A stretch of 64,000 bases of DNA, taken from Aegilops tauschii subsp. strangulata (lineage: Eukaryota; Streptophyta; Magnoliopsida; Poales; Poaceae). The translations under genes were made by a program, and so were the position numbers. Shown here in pieces: positions 34,611 to 44,906 of this stretch. The stretch is from the NCBI RefSeq assembly GCF_002575655.3, contig NC_053035.3, forward strand, positions 378,611,792 through 378,675,791, read 5' to 3'. The notes beneath the pieces are model-generated. The model was not told where the DNA came from. It searched no databases and was given only the letters and a program-made list of their open reading frames with translations. Position 1 is the first letter of the stretch; each line of letters begins with the position of its first letter.

Positions 34611-35229
34611 GTGATTTGGGTGGAAGATGTCACGCTCGCACCGGCTGTCGGGGCATGTGGGATATGGAAGGAGGAGGAGGATGGGGGTCGGGTGTGGATT
34701 ACCTTCCTGGATAGAGGAGGCCGAGCAGCGTGAAGGAGGGTCGCCGGCGAGGAGGCGGCGGCGCTGCAAGTAGGGAGTGAAGGTTTGAACTTGGAAAGGA
34801 AGGTGGAAAGAGGGGAAATGTGGTTTTTGGTAAGGGGGAGGGGGCGGGGAGGTAGATATTTCCGCGGAAGCCGAAAATTTGGAATCGCTTCAGCCAAAAA
34901 ACTGGCGCGCAAAGTGTCATCAGACACGGTCCCTTATTCAGAACTGTGTACGATATGTGGACATCACAAACGATTCTGATAGCTTAACCCGTGTCTGATG
35001 AGTTTGAATGTGAAAAGTTTTGGTTCGAATTTCCATGGTTACAGTGGTCATCCACGTCATTGCATAATTTGGGTACACAAAGGAGACTACATCACACCCA
35101 CGCTTCTCAATCGAGCAAGTTCAACAATTAAACAGAGCTAGCTGACCTAAACATTACTCTAACAAATTAAAGACCGGTGCTCTTAATTAAACAAAACACA
35201 GAGTACTACTATGGCTGGTGCTCGTCGAT

Positions 35230-35784
35230 CTACGCCGCCGCCTCCATGTCTAGCTCGCACCCGACGGTCTCCTGGGGAAGGGGCTCCATGGCATCCATCG
35301 CACCATACTCGGCAAGCATCTCGCCATCCGCGTCCGCCATCTCTTTGGAAAAGGCCGCCACGAGCTGGGCGTGGGCGGACGCGATCTAGGCTTGGACGGG
35401 CTCTCTCGTCGCAAGGTATGCGGTGGAGGAACGGACGGCTGCTCGAACGCTCTCGGCGATTGCCAACTCTTCGGCCGTGGGTTGCCGACCATTGTCGGAG
35501 AAGCTTCGCTCGATTTGTGCGGTGACCGCGAGGAGCTGGGCGTGGGCGGCCTCCATCAGGGCTAAGGCCGCTGCTGTGCCGCTCTCGCCAGTTGCTATCC
35601 CCGAGGCAGATGTTGCTGCCGCCACCTAAGAAGCAACAGCGGCCGTTTGGGCTGCCTTTGCCGCCCGGTCACAAATTGCGGCCGCGCTCATGCACCTTGT
35701 TAGCACGCGCATGGCGGCTGCGGCTGCGCTCTCGCCGGAGTGGGCCACCGAAGTTTCCCTCACGACGCGGGTCCACGTGCCCAT
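35230..35784 (-). pseudogene. Alanine-rich reading frame with two stops
   Basis: Reading from MGTWTRVVRETSVAHSGESA, a frame of about 184 codons runs to a stop at ELDMEAAA. It is interrupted by TAG codons at about 35628 and 35386. The content is mostly alanine-rich helix (GTAAALALMEAAHAQLLAVT). High GC and a single conserved frame suggest a former coding sequence. Its character resembles the alanine-rich frame at 39257-39994. Function unknown. Confidence 0.45.
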
Positions 35785-36089
35785 CTTTCATCAGCGACGA
35801 TTGAACAGTGAAATGATATTTGGGGAGCGAGCTAGTGTGCTTGAGACGTCGGCTGTGGACTGTAGCCGACACACCTTCTCGCGTAAGCCATAGGCGCACT
35901 ATACACCGATGATGCTCCAAGATATTTTGTACTACATCTCACACGGTTGCTGATAATAAACTATGTGCGATCTACTTGATTTTTCATCTTGATTTGAGTT
36001 ACATAATGGGGTCACAGCGGCAATGGACAGTGTTTGAATTGCTAGACCTTTTATCTGGAGTGAACGTGCAACTATATGTGTGTCGTAAA

Positions 36090-38372
36090 AGAATTGGAAT
36101 TATTTAGGGTTCGTTTGAACATTTTATACATTAAATTGGTCTTCTAGCCATTTCAGGTGAACAATTCAAATTTGAACTACAAGCACATGCTCCAGTGCGT
36201 ATAAATTGGTTGAAAAATCAGATCTATGTCCTTGGGTGCATGCTTAGGTCCCATGCAAGAAATGGGAATGAATTTCAAACACCTGGGCACCGTTGATTGC
36301 CGGCAAAACATTCAGATACCTGGTTTTTAAATTCTAGTAAATCCAAAACTCGTCTGAAATTCATGAAACTTGGCATGCTATCATGGAGCGGCATCAACAT
36401 GCCGTGGTACAAATTTTGTCCCATTTGGGGCAGGTTAGGGTATATGCTTCTCACAAACCGGAGCTTCTCACAACAAGCATGATGGTTTTCGGTAGGGAAC
36501 GCCCCACCTTTGGGGACGAAACGATGTCCATTGCCTCTTGTTGCTTTCAAATTTGTTTCTCGTGTCAACATAGAACAACATGAGTGTTGTGTGATTTTTT
36601 GTGATTTTTCGGGGTTCGTTTGGACATTTTTATGCATTAACTGAGTTTTCAATGCATTTATGTGCATAATTCAAATTTGAACTACATGCACATGCTCTAG
36701 TGCATATAAATTGGTTGAAAAATCAAATCTGTGTCCTTGGGTGCATGCTTAGGTCCCATGCAAGAAATGGGAATGAATTTCAAACACCGGGGCACCGTTG
36801 ATTGCCGGCAAAACATAGAGATGCCTGGTTTTTAAATTCTAGTAAATCCAAAACTCGTCTGAAATTCATGAAACTTGGCATGCTATCATGGAGCGGCATC
36901 AACATGCCGTGGTACAAATTTTGTCCCATTTGGGGCAGGTTTGGGTATATGCTTCTCACAAACCGGAGCTTCTCACAACAAGCATGATGGTTTTCGGTAG
37001 GGAACGTCCCACCTTTGTGGACGAAACGATATCCATTCCCTCTTATTGCTTTCAATTTTTTTCTCGTGTCAACATAGAACAACAGGAGTGTTGTGTGATT
37101 TTTTGTGATTTTTCGGGGTTCATTTGGACATTTTTATGCATTAACTGAGTTTTCAATGCATTTTATGTGCATAATTCAAATTTGAACTACATGCACATGC
37201 TCCAGTGCATATAAATTGGTTGAAAAATCAAATCTGTGTCCTTGGGTGCATGCTTAGGTCCCATGCAAGAAATGGGAATGAATTTCAAACACCGGGGCAC
37301 CGTTGATTGCCGGCAAAACATTGAGATGCCTGGTTTTTAAATTGTAGTAAATCCAAAACTCGTCTGAAATTCATGAAACTTGGCATGCTATAATGGAGCG
37401 GCATCAACATGCCGTGGTACAATTTTTTTCCCATTTGGGGCAGGTTTGGGTATATGCTTCTCACAAACCGGAGCTTCTCACAACAAGCATGATGGTTTTC
37501 GGTAGGGAACGTCCCACCTTTGTGGACGAAATGATATCCATTGCCTCTTATTGCTTGCAAATATTTTTCTCGTGTCAACATAGAACAACATGAGTGTTGT
37601 GTGATTTTTTGTGATTTTTCGGGGTTCGTTTGGACATTTTTATGCATTAACTGAGTTTTCAATGCATTTTATGTGCATAATTTAAATTTGAACTACATGC
37701 ACATGCTCCAGTGCATATAAATTGGTTGAAAAATCAAATCTGTGTCCTTGGGTGCATGCTTAGGTCCCATGCAAGAAATGGGAATGAATTTCAAACACCG
37801 GGGCACCGTTGATTGCCGGCAAAACATTGAGATGCCTGGTTTTTAAATTCTAGTAAATCCAAAACTCGTCGGAAATTCATGAAACTTAGCATGCTATCAT
37901 GGAGCAGGATCAACATATCGTGCTACAAATTTTGTCTCATTTGGGGCAGGTTTGGGTATATATACTTCTCACAACCGGAGCTTCTCACAACAAGCATGAT
38001 GGTTTTCGGTAGGGAACGTCCCACCTTGGTGGACGAAACGATATCCATTGCCTCTTATTGCTTTCAATTTTTTTCTCGTGTCAACATAGAACAACAGGAG
38101 TGTTGTGTGAATTTTTTTGATTTTTCGGGGTTCGTTTGGACATCTTTATGCATTAACTGAGTTTTCAATGCATTTATGTGCATAATTCAAATTTGAACTA
38201 CATGCACATGCTCCAGTGCATATAATTGGTTGGAAAATCAAATATGTGTCCTTGGGTGCATGCTTAGGTCCCATGCAAGAAATGGGAATGAATTTCAAAC
38301 ACCAGGGCACCGTTGATTGCCGGCTAAACATTGAGATGCCTGGTTTTTAAATTCTAGTAAATCCAAAATTCT
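36090..38372. repeat. 505-bp tandem array, about 4.5 copies
   Basis: The marker CTTGGGTGCATGCTTAGGTC recurs at 36231, 36736, 37241, 37747 and 38251, giving periods of 505, 505, 506 and 504 bp. The units are highly similar, with the first the most diverged and the last truncated after ATTCTAGTAAATCCAAAA. Three units keep a minus-strand frame of 100-130 codons (36275-36667, 36780-37082, 37285-37662) containing ENHHACCEKLRFVRSIYPNL. The frame lacks a recognised domain and may be fortuitous. Confidence 0.95.
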
Positions 38373-38469
38373 ATTAACCAATGTGATGCCACGTGTCTTG
38401 GTTTAATGGCTGTAGGAGGTGCCGTGCGGACAGCTGCTTGACCTTGACTGAACGGGAGACATGCGAGCG

Positions 38470-38580
38470 CCGTCCGGTGCGCAGGCTGACCGAGAGGCAT
38501 GCAAGCTGTCCTTGAGTGCGCAGGCTCACCGGGAAGCGTGCGAGCTGTACGCTGCGCAGGCTCACTGGGAAGCGAGCCCT
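38470..38580 (+). repeat. Three minisatellite units of about 36 bp
   Basis: The core GCGCAGGCTCACCGGGAAGC repeats with variation at about 38479, 38518 and 38554. It makes a spurious QAHREAC repeat when translated. Confidence 0.75.
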
Positions 38581-38639
38581 TTGACTTCCATGGCCGCCCG
38601 CCTTGCTCGCATCCTCTCCATTAATGGCGCCCAAGCGTT

Positions 38640-39256
38640 TAATTCGCTTTGTAAATATAAAACACTCATCACAAACGTTTTAGTTCGAACTCCCGTATGC
38701 AAACTGACAACTTCCTCAGGAAGCCAAGAGAAAATGTGCCGAGCAGGATTTCTGCAACTCTTGATCGCAAACGTTTTAGATAGAACACCCGTATGCAAAG
38801 TGAGAGTAGCGCAGGATTTGTGCATCCCTTCAACACAAACGGTTGTTTTGGATGACCCGTGTGGAACCACGTACAAACAATTTGGTAAGATTTGTCAATC
38901 CTTGTAACACTGCGATTTGTCAAAATATGAAGCTAAAAATCACTAGCAGTATCTAATTTTTGGAACTAAAATTCAGTAATTAAGCATAGATTTCATTCAT
39001 AGATTAAGCAGCCGTTCTTAATTTATACAAACAGTTCAACTCGACAGCTGAATTGACCAAACTTTTCCCCATTTGTTGCCAACCACATACTAAAATAGCC
39101 AGTTCAACTATATATACTAGCTAATTTTAAGTACGTTGTATAGTTCCACCACATCTATAGTCAGATGAACTGAACAAAACAGCCCCTAAATACTACTACT
39201 ACTACTGCAGAGGGGCTTTGTACTACTTCCGGCTGCCTCTCCTCTGCCGAGCGCGC
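38640..39256. other. CACTA-1 internal DNA with subterminal-like motifs
   Basis: CACAAACGTTTTAG and CCCGTATGCAAA motifs recur at 38668-38860, like those of the element ends. This suggests an internal copy of an older CACTA end. The stretch 38900-39256 is AT-rich with nothing recognised. Confidence 0.45.
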
Positions 39257-39994
39257 TCAGTAAGAGGCGGAGGAAGAGGAGCCTACCGATGAGCTGGGCA
39301 ACCGCAATGTGGTGCCTGCCGCTAATGAAGCTTCAGCGACGCTCGCCTCGAACGCCCTCTGCCGCTCCAGATGACGCCTCTCGAAGCGGTGGTTCTCCTC
39401 GTACATCTCCTGATTCCTCGCCTCTGAGGCGGCGTGTGCCGCTGCCACTCCGGCGGTAAGGCTCTTTGCGTGCTCGATGAGGCGCTCCTCCTCCTCCCAC
39501 AGGAACTCGGTGTAGCGTGCAAGGTTGCTGTCGCACATGCGGGCATCCACCTCCGCCTCCCGCCTTCGGGCGGCGGTGGCGGAGCGGGTGATGACCCCAA
39601 CGGTCGACGGTGGGCTGGCAGCCACGGTGGCTGACGACGAGGTGGCGGCCACGACCACCACCTCCCGCCTTCGGGCCGCGGTGGCGGAGCGGGTGATGGC
39701 CACAGTGGCCGACAGTGGGGTGGTGGCCACGACGGCCATCTCCCGCCTTCGGGCCACGGTGGCGGAGCGGGCGATGGACCTGGCTTTCGACAGTGGTGTG
39801 GCGGCAACGGCGACCGGCAATAGCTGCTGATGGTCCCCGGAGCGTGTGGTGGGTGTTCCGCGCACACCCAACAGGGATGCCACACGCACTACACTACACC
39901 GGGGACTGCGCTGCCACCGCGGTGTAGCCTCCCAGCTGGAGCTGTCCTCTGATGACGGCGGAGTGGCTGAGCGACGACGATGGACCGGTGCCAT
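39257..39994 (-). pseudogene. Ala/Arg-rich protein frame with internal repeats
   Basis: The start is taken at MAPVHRRRSATPPSSEDSSS (39994); an in-frame upstream ATG at 40051 adds 19 residues. About 245 codons are open. The middle holds three copies of a unit around ITRSATAARRREV. The C-terminal third is a likely coiled helix (FLWEEEERLIEHAKSLTAGV, then RFERRHLERQRAFEASVAEA). It ends in a Ser-rich tail. No domain is recognised. It may be intact. Confidence 0.5.
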
Positions 39995-40126
39995 TGGCGA
40001 ATGTGGGAGAAGCAGATGAGATAAGCTACAGGGATGGAGGGGAAAATGCAACGCAGGACTCGCCGGCCGTGAGGGTTTTTATAGCAGGCCGGTAAGCATT
40101 GGGATTTTGGGGGATTTCACCGAGTC

Positions 40127-40143
40127 GGGGGGGGGGGGGGGGG
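40127..40143. repeat. Run of 17 G
   Basis: A homopolymer follows CGAGTC. Its length could be inaccurate in the assembly. Confidence 0.9.
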
Positions 40144-40976
40144 AAGCTTGCGCGGGAACCTGCGAGGTTGCGCTGGAACGGGCTCACCGACGATTCATTG
40201 GCGCCACCGTTTGGCAAAAAGAACGCCCCAGCGCGCTGCGCAAGCTTGCGCTGTAAGCCGTCTGCGGCAGCGGGGTGACAAGACGTGCGAGAGGAGGACG
40301 AAAGGCCACATACACATACGGTTAATAAAAAAACGTTTGCGATTTAATTACCTACTATACCACTGTCCTGATTTATAAGTATGATTTAACTAATAAAATA
40401 CGAATGCATGTCGCCAAATATTATATAGTTGGATTTGTATTTGAACATAGTTTCTAATTATATAATTTTTAAAACATACATTAACATTTTGTTGGTTAAA
40501 TTTGAGGGCAAAGTATGGCATGGAATATAAAGGAGACTATAGACTAGACGGAGGTGGTACCACACGGCCACTCTCTACGCAGCGACGCAACTGTCGGCCG
40601 GCTTGTAGGCGACCATTTGCTGCGTGTTCAACTGCTCCATGTGTGTGGTTGCTTGCAGTTCAGGCGGCCGCGGCACGCTCTGCTCGTGTCCCGCTGCGTG
40701 CGCTCTGCTCTCGCGTCCCTCCGGGTGCTCTGCCCTCATCCCTCCACGCGCGCTGCCAGTCTTTTGGGCCGGCGCACGTTCGTGTGCAAGCGGTTGCGCC
40801 GGGCGCGACGCGACGGTGTAGTTACCCGCTGCAAAAACTGCCATGTGGACGCGCCGAGAATCCACGCGGCCCGGCCCCCTTTTATTTCTGCGGCCATTTA
40901 CCTTCATCTCTCGTCTCACACGTCACAATAAGCACATCCACGAGGACACATACAGAGAGGACATCCAGTGGTTCCA
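40144..40976. other. Upstream region of the exonuclease pseudogene
   Basis: An AT-rich stretch (40320-40510) is followed by GC-rich sequence. The 173-codon frame at 40502-41023 overlaps the exonuclease start in another phase, has biased composition and no motif, and is taken as UTR or fortuitous. Confidence 0.4.
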
Positions 40977-41720
40977 ATGGCGCTCCCCGTGGCTCCAATG
41001 GCGCTCCCAGCGGCCGACGATGACAACGGCGAGCAGTTCACCACGCATCACGTAGTGGACACCCACGTGAGGGGGAAGGCCCTCTCGATGGTGTACACGA
41101 ACGATCCGGTCTCGGTGGAGAGCTCCATCCAAACTATGGAGCAGTTCCTTACCGAGGACAAGTACCGAGTGGTCGGCTTCGACCTCGAGTACACCATCGG
41201 TCGTGCTGGGCACGATCAAAAGGTTGCCGTCGCCCAGTTGTGCGTGCGACATGACGTCCTCGTCTACCACTTCCACCTTGCCACAAGGCCTTGCGAGCGT
41301 TTCTCCAGGTTTATCAAGAGCTCCGACTACAATTTCGTTACGGTGGACACCACCAACGATCTAAAAGCGCTCAAGGTTTCAGACTTGAAATGCCCGAATC
41401 TTGTCAACATCTAGCACCATTACGAGGTCTGGGGCACTGACAAAAGCAAACTGAACTCCCTGGTCGACCTCGCCTCGGCCATCATCGACCCCTACTACGT
41501 GAAGATGAAGCAAGAGGGCAACAAGGACAATCACGCCTGGCACAGTGTGTGGCATAAGAGACTGGATGAACAACATGTCAAGTACGCGGCCATGGACGCA
41601 TACACAAGCTACGAGATGTACAGGTGGATCATTGACATGAGGAACTGTCTTCTTCCTGACCCAGACGAGGGATCGAGCCACATAGCAGTGGCGGGAGCGT
41701 CACAAGAAGTAGATGACTAG
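40977..41720 (+). pseudogene. Werner-type 3'-5' exonuclease (DEDDy), one premature stop
   Basis: From MALPVAPMALPAADDDN the frame shows a WRN-exonuclease-like domain. Exo I is VVGFDLEYTIG (Asp and Glu) with the following VAVAQLCVRHDVLVYHF strand pair. Exo II is FVTVDTTNDLKAL (Asp in NDLKAL). Exo III is HVKYAAMDAYTSYEMY (YX3D). All four metal-binding acids and the Tyr are present. A TAG at 41412-41414 is the only interruption; the frame then continues to the stop after SQEVDD, about 247 codons in total. Length fits a single-domain plant exonuclease. It is a captured host gene inside CACTA-1. Confidence 0.8.
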
Positions 41721-42248
41721 ACGATCGTTTCTCCTACTTTAGAATGCATGCAATTGTTTATTGAGGTGTGTGCGAATGATCTGTATAGTCACTTATGTAA
41801 TTGGATGTTTATTTCAGTTATATATATACATGTTATTCTACTATAGACAAAGCAATTCACCCGGCTTATTAGCAGCAATCGTCTGTGTTATTATTGGTCT
41901 TCGCACACATTTCAGATTACGGACCTGTTTGCCGTGTATCACACACATCTTGTTCAGTTGAACCGTTTCCATTGTGTTGCCTAATCACACACAGTTCATC
42001 CCAGTGAACCGTATGCTGTATATCGCACACACCTTCATCTGGCCGCCCGTTTCTTTTGTGCCTCCTCATCACAAACATTTCATTGAGCTGAACCGTATGC
42101 CATGCATTGCACATGCAACTAAATTCTGAACCGTGTTTGATGCATCTGTCATCACAAACATTTGCACCTTTTTTGAAAGTTTTTTACACCACTGTTTGCG
42201 ATTATGGCATCGCACACAGTTTCGTTGAAGGGTCTCTGATCGTAGTGT
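41721..42248. repeat. CACTA-1 right subterminal repeats
   Basis: Repeated pairs of CGCACACA or TCACACAC with AACCGT/TTGAACCGTATGC appear from 41902 to 42230 (for example near 41957, 42006, 42092 and 42130). They mirror the left end. Confidence 0.8.
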
Positions 42249-42274
42249 CGCGTTTGGACCATCCTGCAGTAGTG
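42249..42274. repeat. CACTA-1 right terminal inverted repeat
   Basis: The element ends GGACCATCCTGCAGTAGTG, the imperfect inverse of the left end, and is followed by the duplicated AAT. Confidence 0.9.
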
Positions 42275-42811
42275 AATGTTCATGCTTACGTGGATGATAT
42301 TGTGGTGAAGTCCAGGAAGAAGGAGACCCTGATAGATGATTTGAAGGAGACCTTTGACAATCTCTGGGTCTACAGGATGATGCTTAACTCGGCCAAGTGT
42401 GTTTTTGGTGTGCCAGCGGGCAAGCTCTTGGGCTTTCTGGTTTCTGAATGGGGTATTGAAGCTAACCCGAAAAAAATTAAGGCTATTACTTCCCTGGCTA
42501 AGACGACGTGTATTAATAATGTTCAGCGTCTAGCGGGTCGAATTGCGGCCTTAAGCCGGTTCATAAGCCGGTTGGGTGAAAAGGCTATCCCTCTTTACCA
42601 GATGATGAAGAAGACAAATCACTTTGTTTGGAGTGATGCTGCTGATCGGGCATTTGAGGCCTTGAAGAAACAGTTAGCTGAGCCACCGGTTCTCGCTGCT
42701 CCGATTGATAAAGAGCCCTTGTTGTTATGTGTGGCAGCCAACAGCCGAGCAGTCGGCGTGGCGATTGTGGTGGAAAGGAAGGAATCATGCATAGAGCATC
42801 CAGTTCAGTAG
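42275..42811 (+). pseudogene. Tat reverse transcriptase C-terminus and first RNase H
   Basis: The gypsy frame resumes at AAT with the catalytic box AYVDDIVVKSRKKETL. CVFGVPAGKLLGFLVSEWGI follows, then the connection (RFISRLGEKAIPLYQMMKK) and the start of the RT-associated RNase H (VGVAIVVERK). A TAG after IEHPVQ ends the frame at 42811. Confidence 0.9.
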
Positions 42812-43498
42812 CCGGTTTACTACATCAGTGAAGTGCTCATTGAGTCAAAGCAGCGATATTCGCATTGGCAGAAGCTTGTATATGGGGTGTTCATGGCTAG
42901 TCGAAACCTCAAGCAGTATTTTCTGGGTCATCCCATCACTATGGCCAGTTCTTCCCCTTTAGGGGATATTATTCAAAACCGAGAAGCCACAGGTCGGGTA
43001 GCCAAGTGGGCCATTGAGCTTGGACCCCATGGTTTGAATTATATGCCTCGCACAGCTATCAAGTCTCAAGCACTTGTGGACTTCATAAATGATTGGACAG
43101 AGCTGCAGATGCCTGAGGAGAAGCCGGATAACATGTATTGGACTATTCACTTTGATGGGTCCAGGCAATTGGAGGGCTCGGGGGCTGGAGTTGTCTTGAC
43201 TTCCCCACGAGGTGATAAATTTTGTTATGTTTTAAGGTTGATGTTACCTTGTACTAATAATGCAGCTGAGTATGAAGCCTTGCTCCATGGTCTTCGGATG
43301 CCTATGGAGATAAACTTAAGCCGGGTGAGGTGTTTCGGCGACTCAGATTTGGTAGCTCAGCAAGTTTCTGGCACTTGGAATTCTAAGGGCCCACTCATGG
43401 CGGCTTATCATCGAGAGGTTGATGCTATTGCAGGGCACTTCAAGGGTTATCAAGTGGAACATGTTGATCGCAGGAAAATGAGGCGGCTGATGCTTTGA
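42812..43498 (+). pseudogene. Tat RNase H tail and second (additional) RNase H
   Basis: After the stop, the frame continues with YYISEVLIESKQRYSHWQKL, the end of the first RNase H. A second RNase H domain begins at WTIHFDGSRQLEGSGAGVVL (first Asp) and has NAAEYEALLHGLRM (Glu) and CFGDSDLVAQQVSG (Asp). Two RNase H domains in tandem are a known mark of the Tat lineage. The frame ends at RRKMRRLML, shifted just before the usual EAD-like end. Confidence 0.85.
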
Positions 43499-43830
43499 GC
43501 CGGTTAGGATGCCAGCGTAAGCCGGTACCACCTAACACTTTCTTGGATATTCTGCATAACCCTTCAGTTAAGTTGCCTACAGAGGAAGATCTTGCTATTC
43601 CTGACCCGGAGGCACAATTGGTGGTGGTTCTTCACGCTATTCCTGATTGGATAGTTCCATATTTGGCTTATATGACCCGGGGCGAGTTACCTGAAGATGA
43701 AACTTTAGCCAGGCAGACAACCCGGCGGTCTAAGTCGATGACAACTGTCAATGGAGAGCTGCACCATTGCAGTGTTACAGGGGCATTTCAACGTTGTGTT
43801 TCTCCAGAGGAGGGCCGTGAGATTCTATGA
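43495..43830 (+). pseudogene. Tat pol linker before integrase
   Basis: This 111-codon frame bridges RNase H and integrase (LSRLG-type start, then IPDWIVPYLAYMTRGELPED). It stops at GREIL. It is shifted relative to both neighbours by small indels. Confidence 0.65.
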
Positions 43831-44906
43831 GAAATTCATGAAGGAGTTGTGGTCATCATGCCGGCTCTAAATCTCTTGTGGCCAAGGCCTTTCGTCACGG
43901 ATTTTATTGGCTAACGGCTCATGCTGATGCAGAGGATTTGGTAAGTAAATGTGATGGTTGTCAGAAATTCTCACGGCGATCTCATGTGCCGGCTCAAGAG
44001 TTGAGGATGATTCCAATTAATTGGCCATTTGCAGTCTGGGGGCTTGATATGGTTGGACCTTTCAAAAGGTCCAAGGATAAAGAGACTCATCTTTTGGTGG
44101 CGGTTGACAAATTTACAAAGTGGGTGGAGGCAGAGCCGGTCAGTAAGTGTGATGCGGCGACAACGGTTCAATTTATCAAAAAGGTGATTTTCCGTTTTGG
44201 CTTTCCCCATAGCATAATAACTGATAATGGCACTAATCTGTCTAAGGGTGTTATGAAAGAATTTTGTCAACGTGAGCATATTCGACTTGATGTGTCATCA
44301 GTAGCTCACCCTCAGTCTACTGGTCAAGCCGAAAGAGCCAATCAAGAAATTTTGAGAGGCATCAAGCCCCGGCTTATGGTCCCTTTGCATAGGACGCCGG
44401 GTTGTTGGGTGGAGGAATTACCCTCAGTGTTATGGAGCATCAATACCATCCCTAACAGATCTACGGGTTACACGCCTTTCTTCATGGTTTATGGAGTAGA
44501 GGTGGTTCTCCCTAGTGACATCCGTCACGATTCGCCCCATGTGGCGGCTTATGTTGAAGCTGATAATGAAAAAGCACGTCAGGATGCACTTGACCTGTTG
44601 GATGAGGAGCGTGACCTTGCGGCGGCTCGTTCGGCGATTTACCAGCAAGATCTGCGCCGCTATCACAGTTGCGGGGTTAAAACCAGAACCTTTCAGGAAG
44701 GTGATTTGGTGCTCCGGCTTATCCAGGATCAATCTGATATGCACAAGCTATCCCCACCTTGGGAAGGGCCCTTTGTGATCAGCAAAAATCTGAACAATGG
44801 GTCATACTACCTTATCGATGTTCGAGACCACAAGGACTCACGCACGTCGGAGGAGGAGACCCACCGGCCGTGGAATATTGCTCATCTTCGGCCTTATTAC
44901 ACCTAA
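43831..44906 (+). pseudogene. Tat integrase
   Basis: The zinc finger is completed by FYWLTAHADAEDLVSKCDGC. The DDE core is present: GLDMVGPFKRSKD (Asp), IITDNGTNLSKG (Asp) and HPQSTGQAERANQEILRGIK (Glu). The C-terminus has the GPFVISKNLNNGSYYLIDV fold typical of gypsy integrases and ends NIAHLRPYYT. The frame from 43878 is open for 342 codons. No chromodomain is seen, as expected for Tat. The first His pair lies upstream, in a shifted frame. Confidence 0.9.

Larger units (their letters stand above)
31949..42274. mobile_element. CACTA-1: non-autonomous CACTA transposon with gene cargo
   Basis: The left end is CACTAGTGCGCGTCGGTCC; the right end, read inwards, is CACTACTGCAGGATGGTCC. The target trinucleotide AAT is duplicated (31946-31948, 42275-42277), and removing the element restores a continuous gypsy polymerase sequence, which fixes both borders. 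Both ends carry AACCGT/CACACAGTT-type subterminal repeats. No TNP2-like transposase frame is visible in 10.3 kb. The interior holds a B3-domain fragment, alanine-rich frames, a 505-bp tandem array and an exonuclease pseudogene, so movement would need enzymes from another copy. Confidence 0.93.

Noticed and set aside
36275..37662. Repeated 100-130 residue protein as a real gene family
   Set aside because: The frames follow a 505-bp DNA repeat and show no domain or start context. They are kept as an observation only.
40502..41023. 173-codon frame upstream of the exonuclease
   Set aside because: It overlaps the exonuclease start in another phase, has GC-driven composition (Ala, Arg, Cys) and shows no motif.
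42241..42247. CGTAGTG as the right end of CACTA-1
   Set aside because: It gives no TSD and does not restore the gypsy frame. The GCAGTAGTG end at 42274 gives an AAT duplication, a paired terminal repeat and in-frame polymerase sequence.
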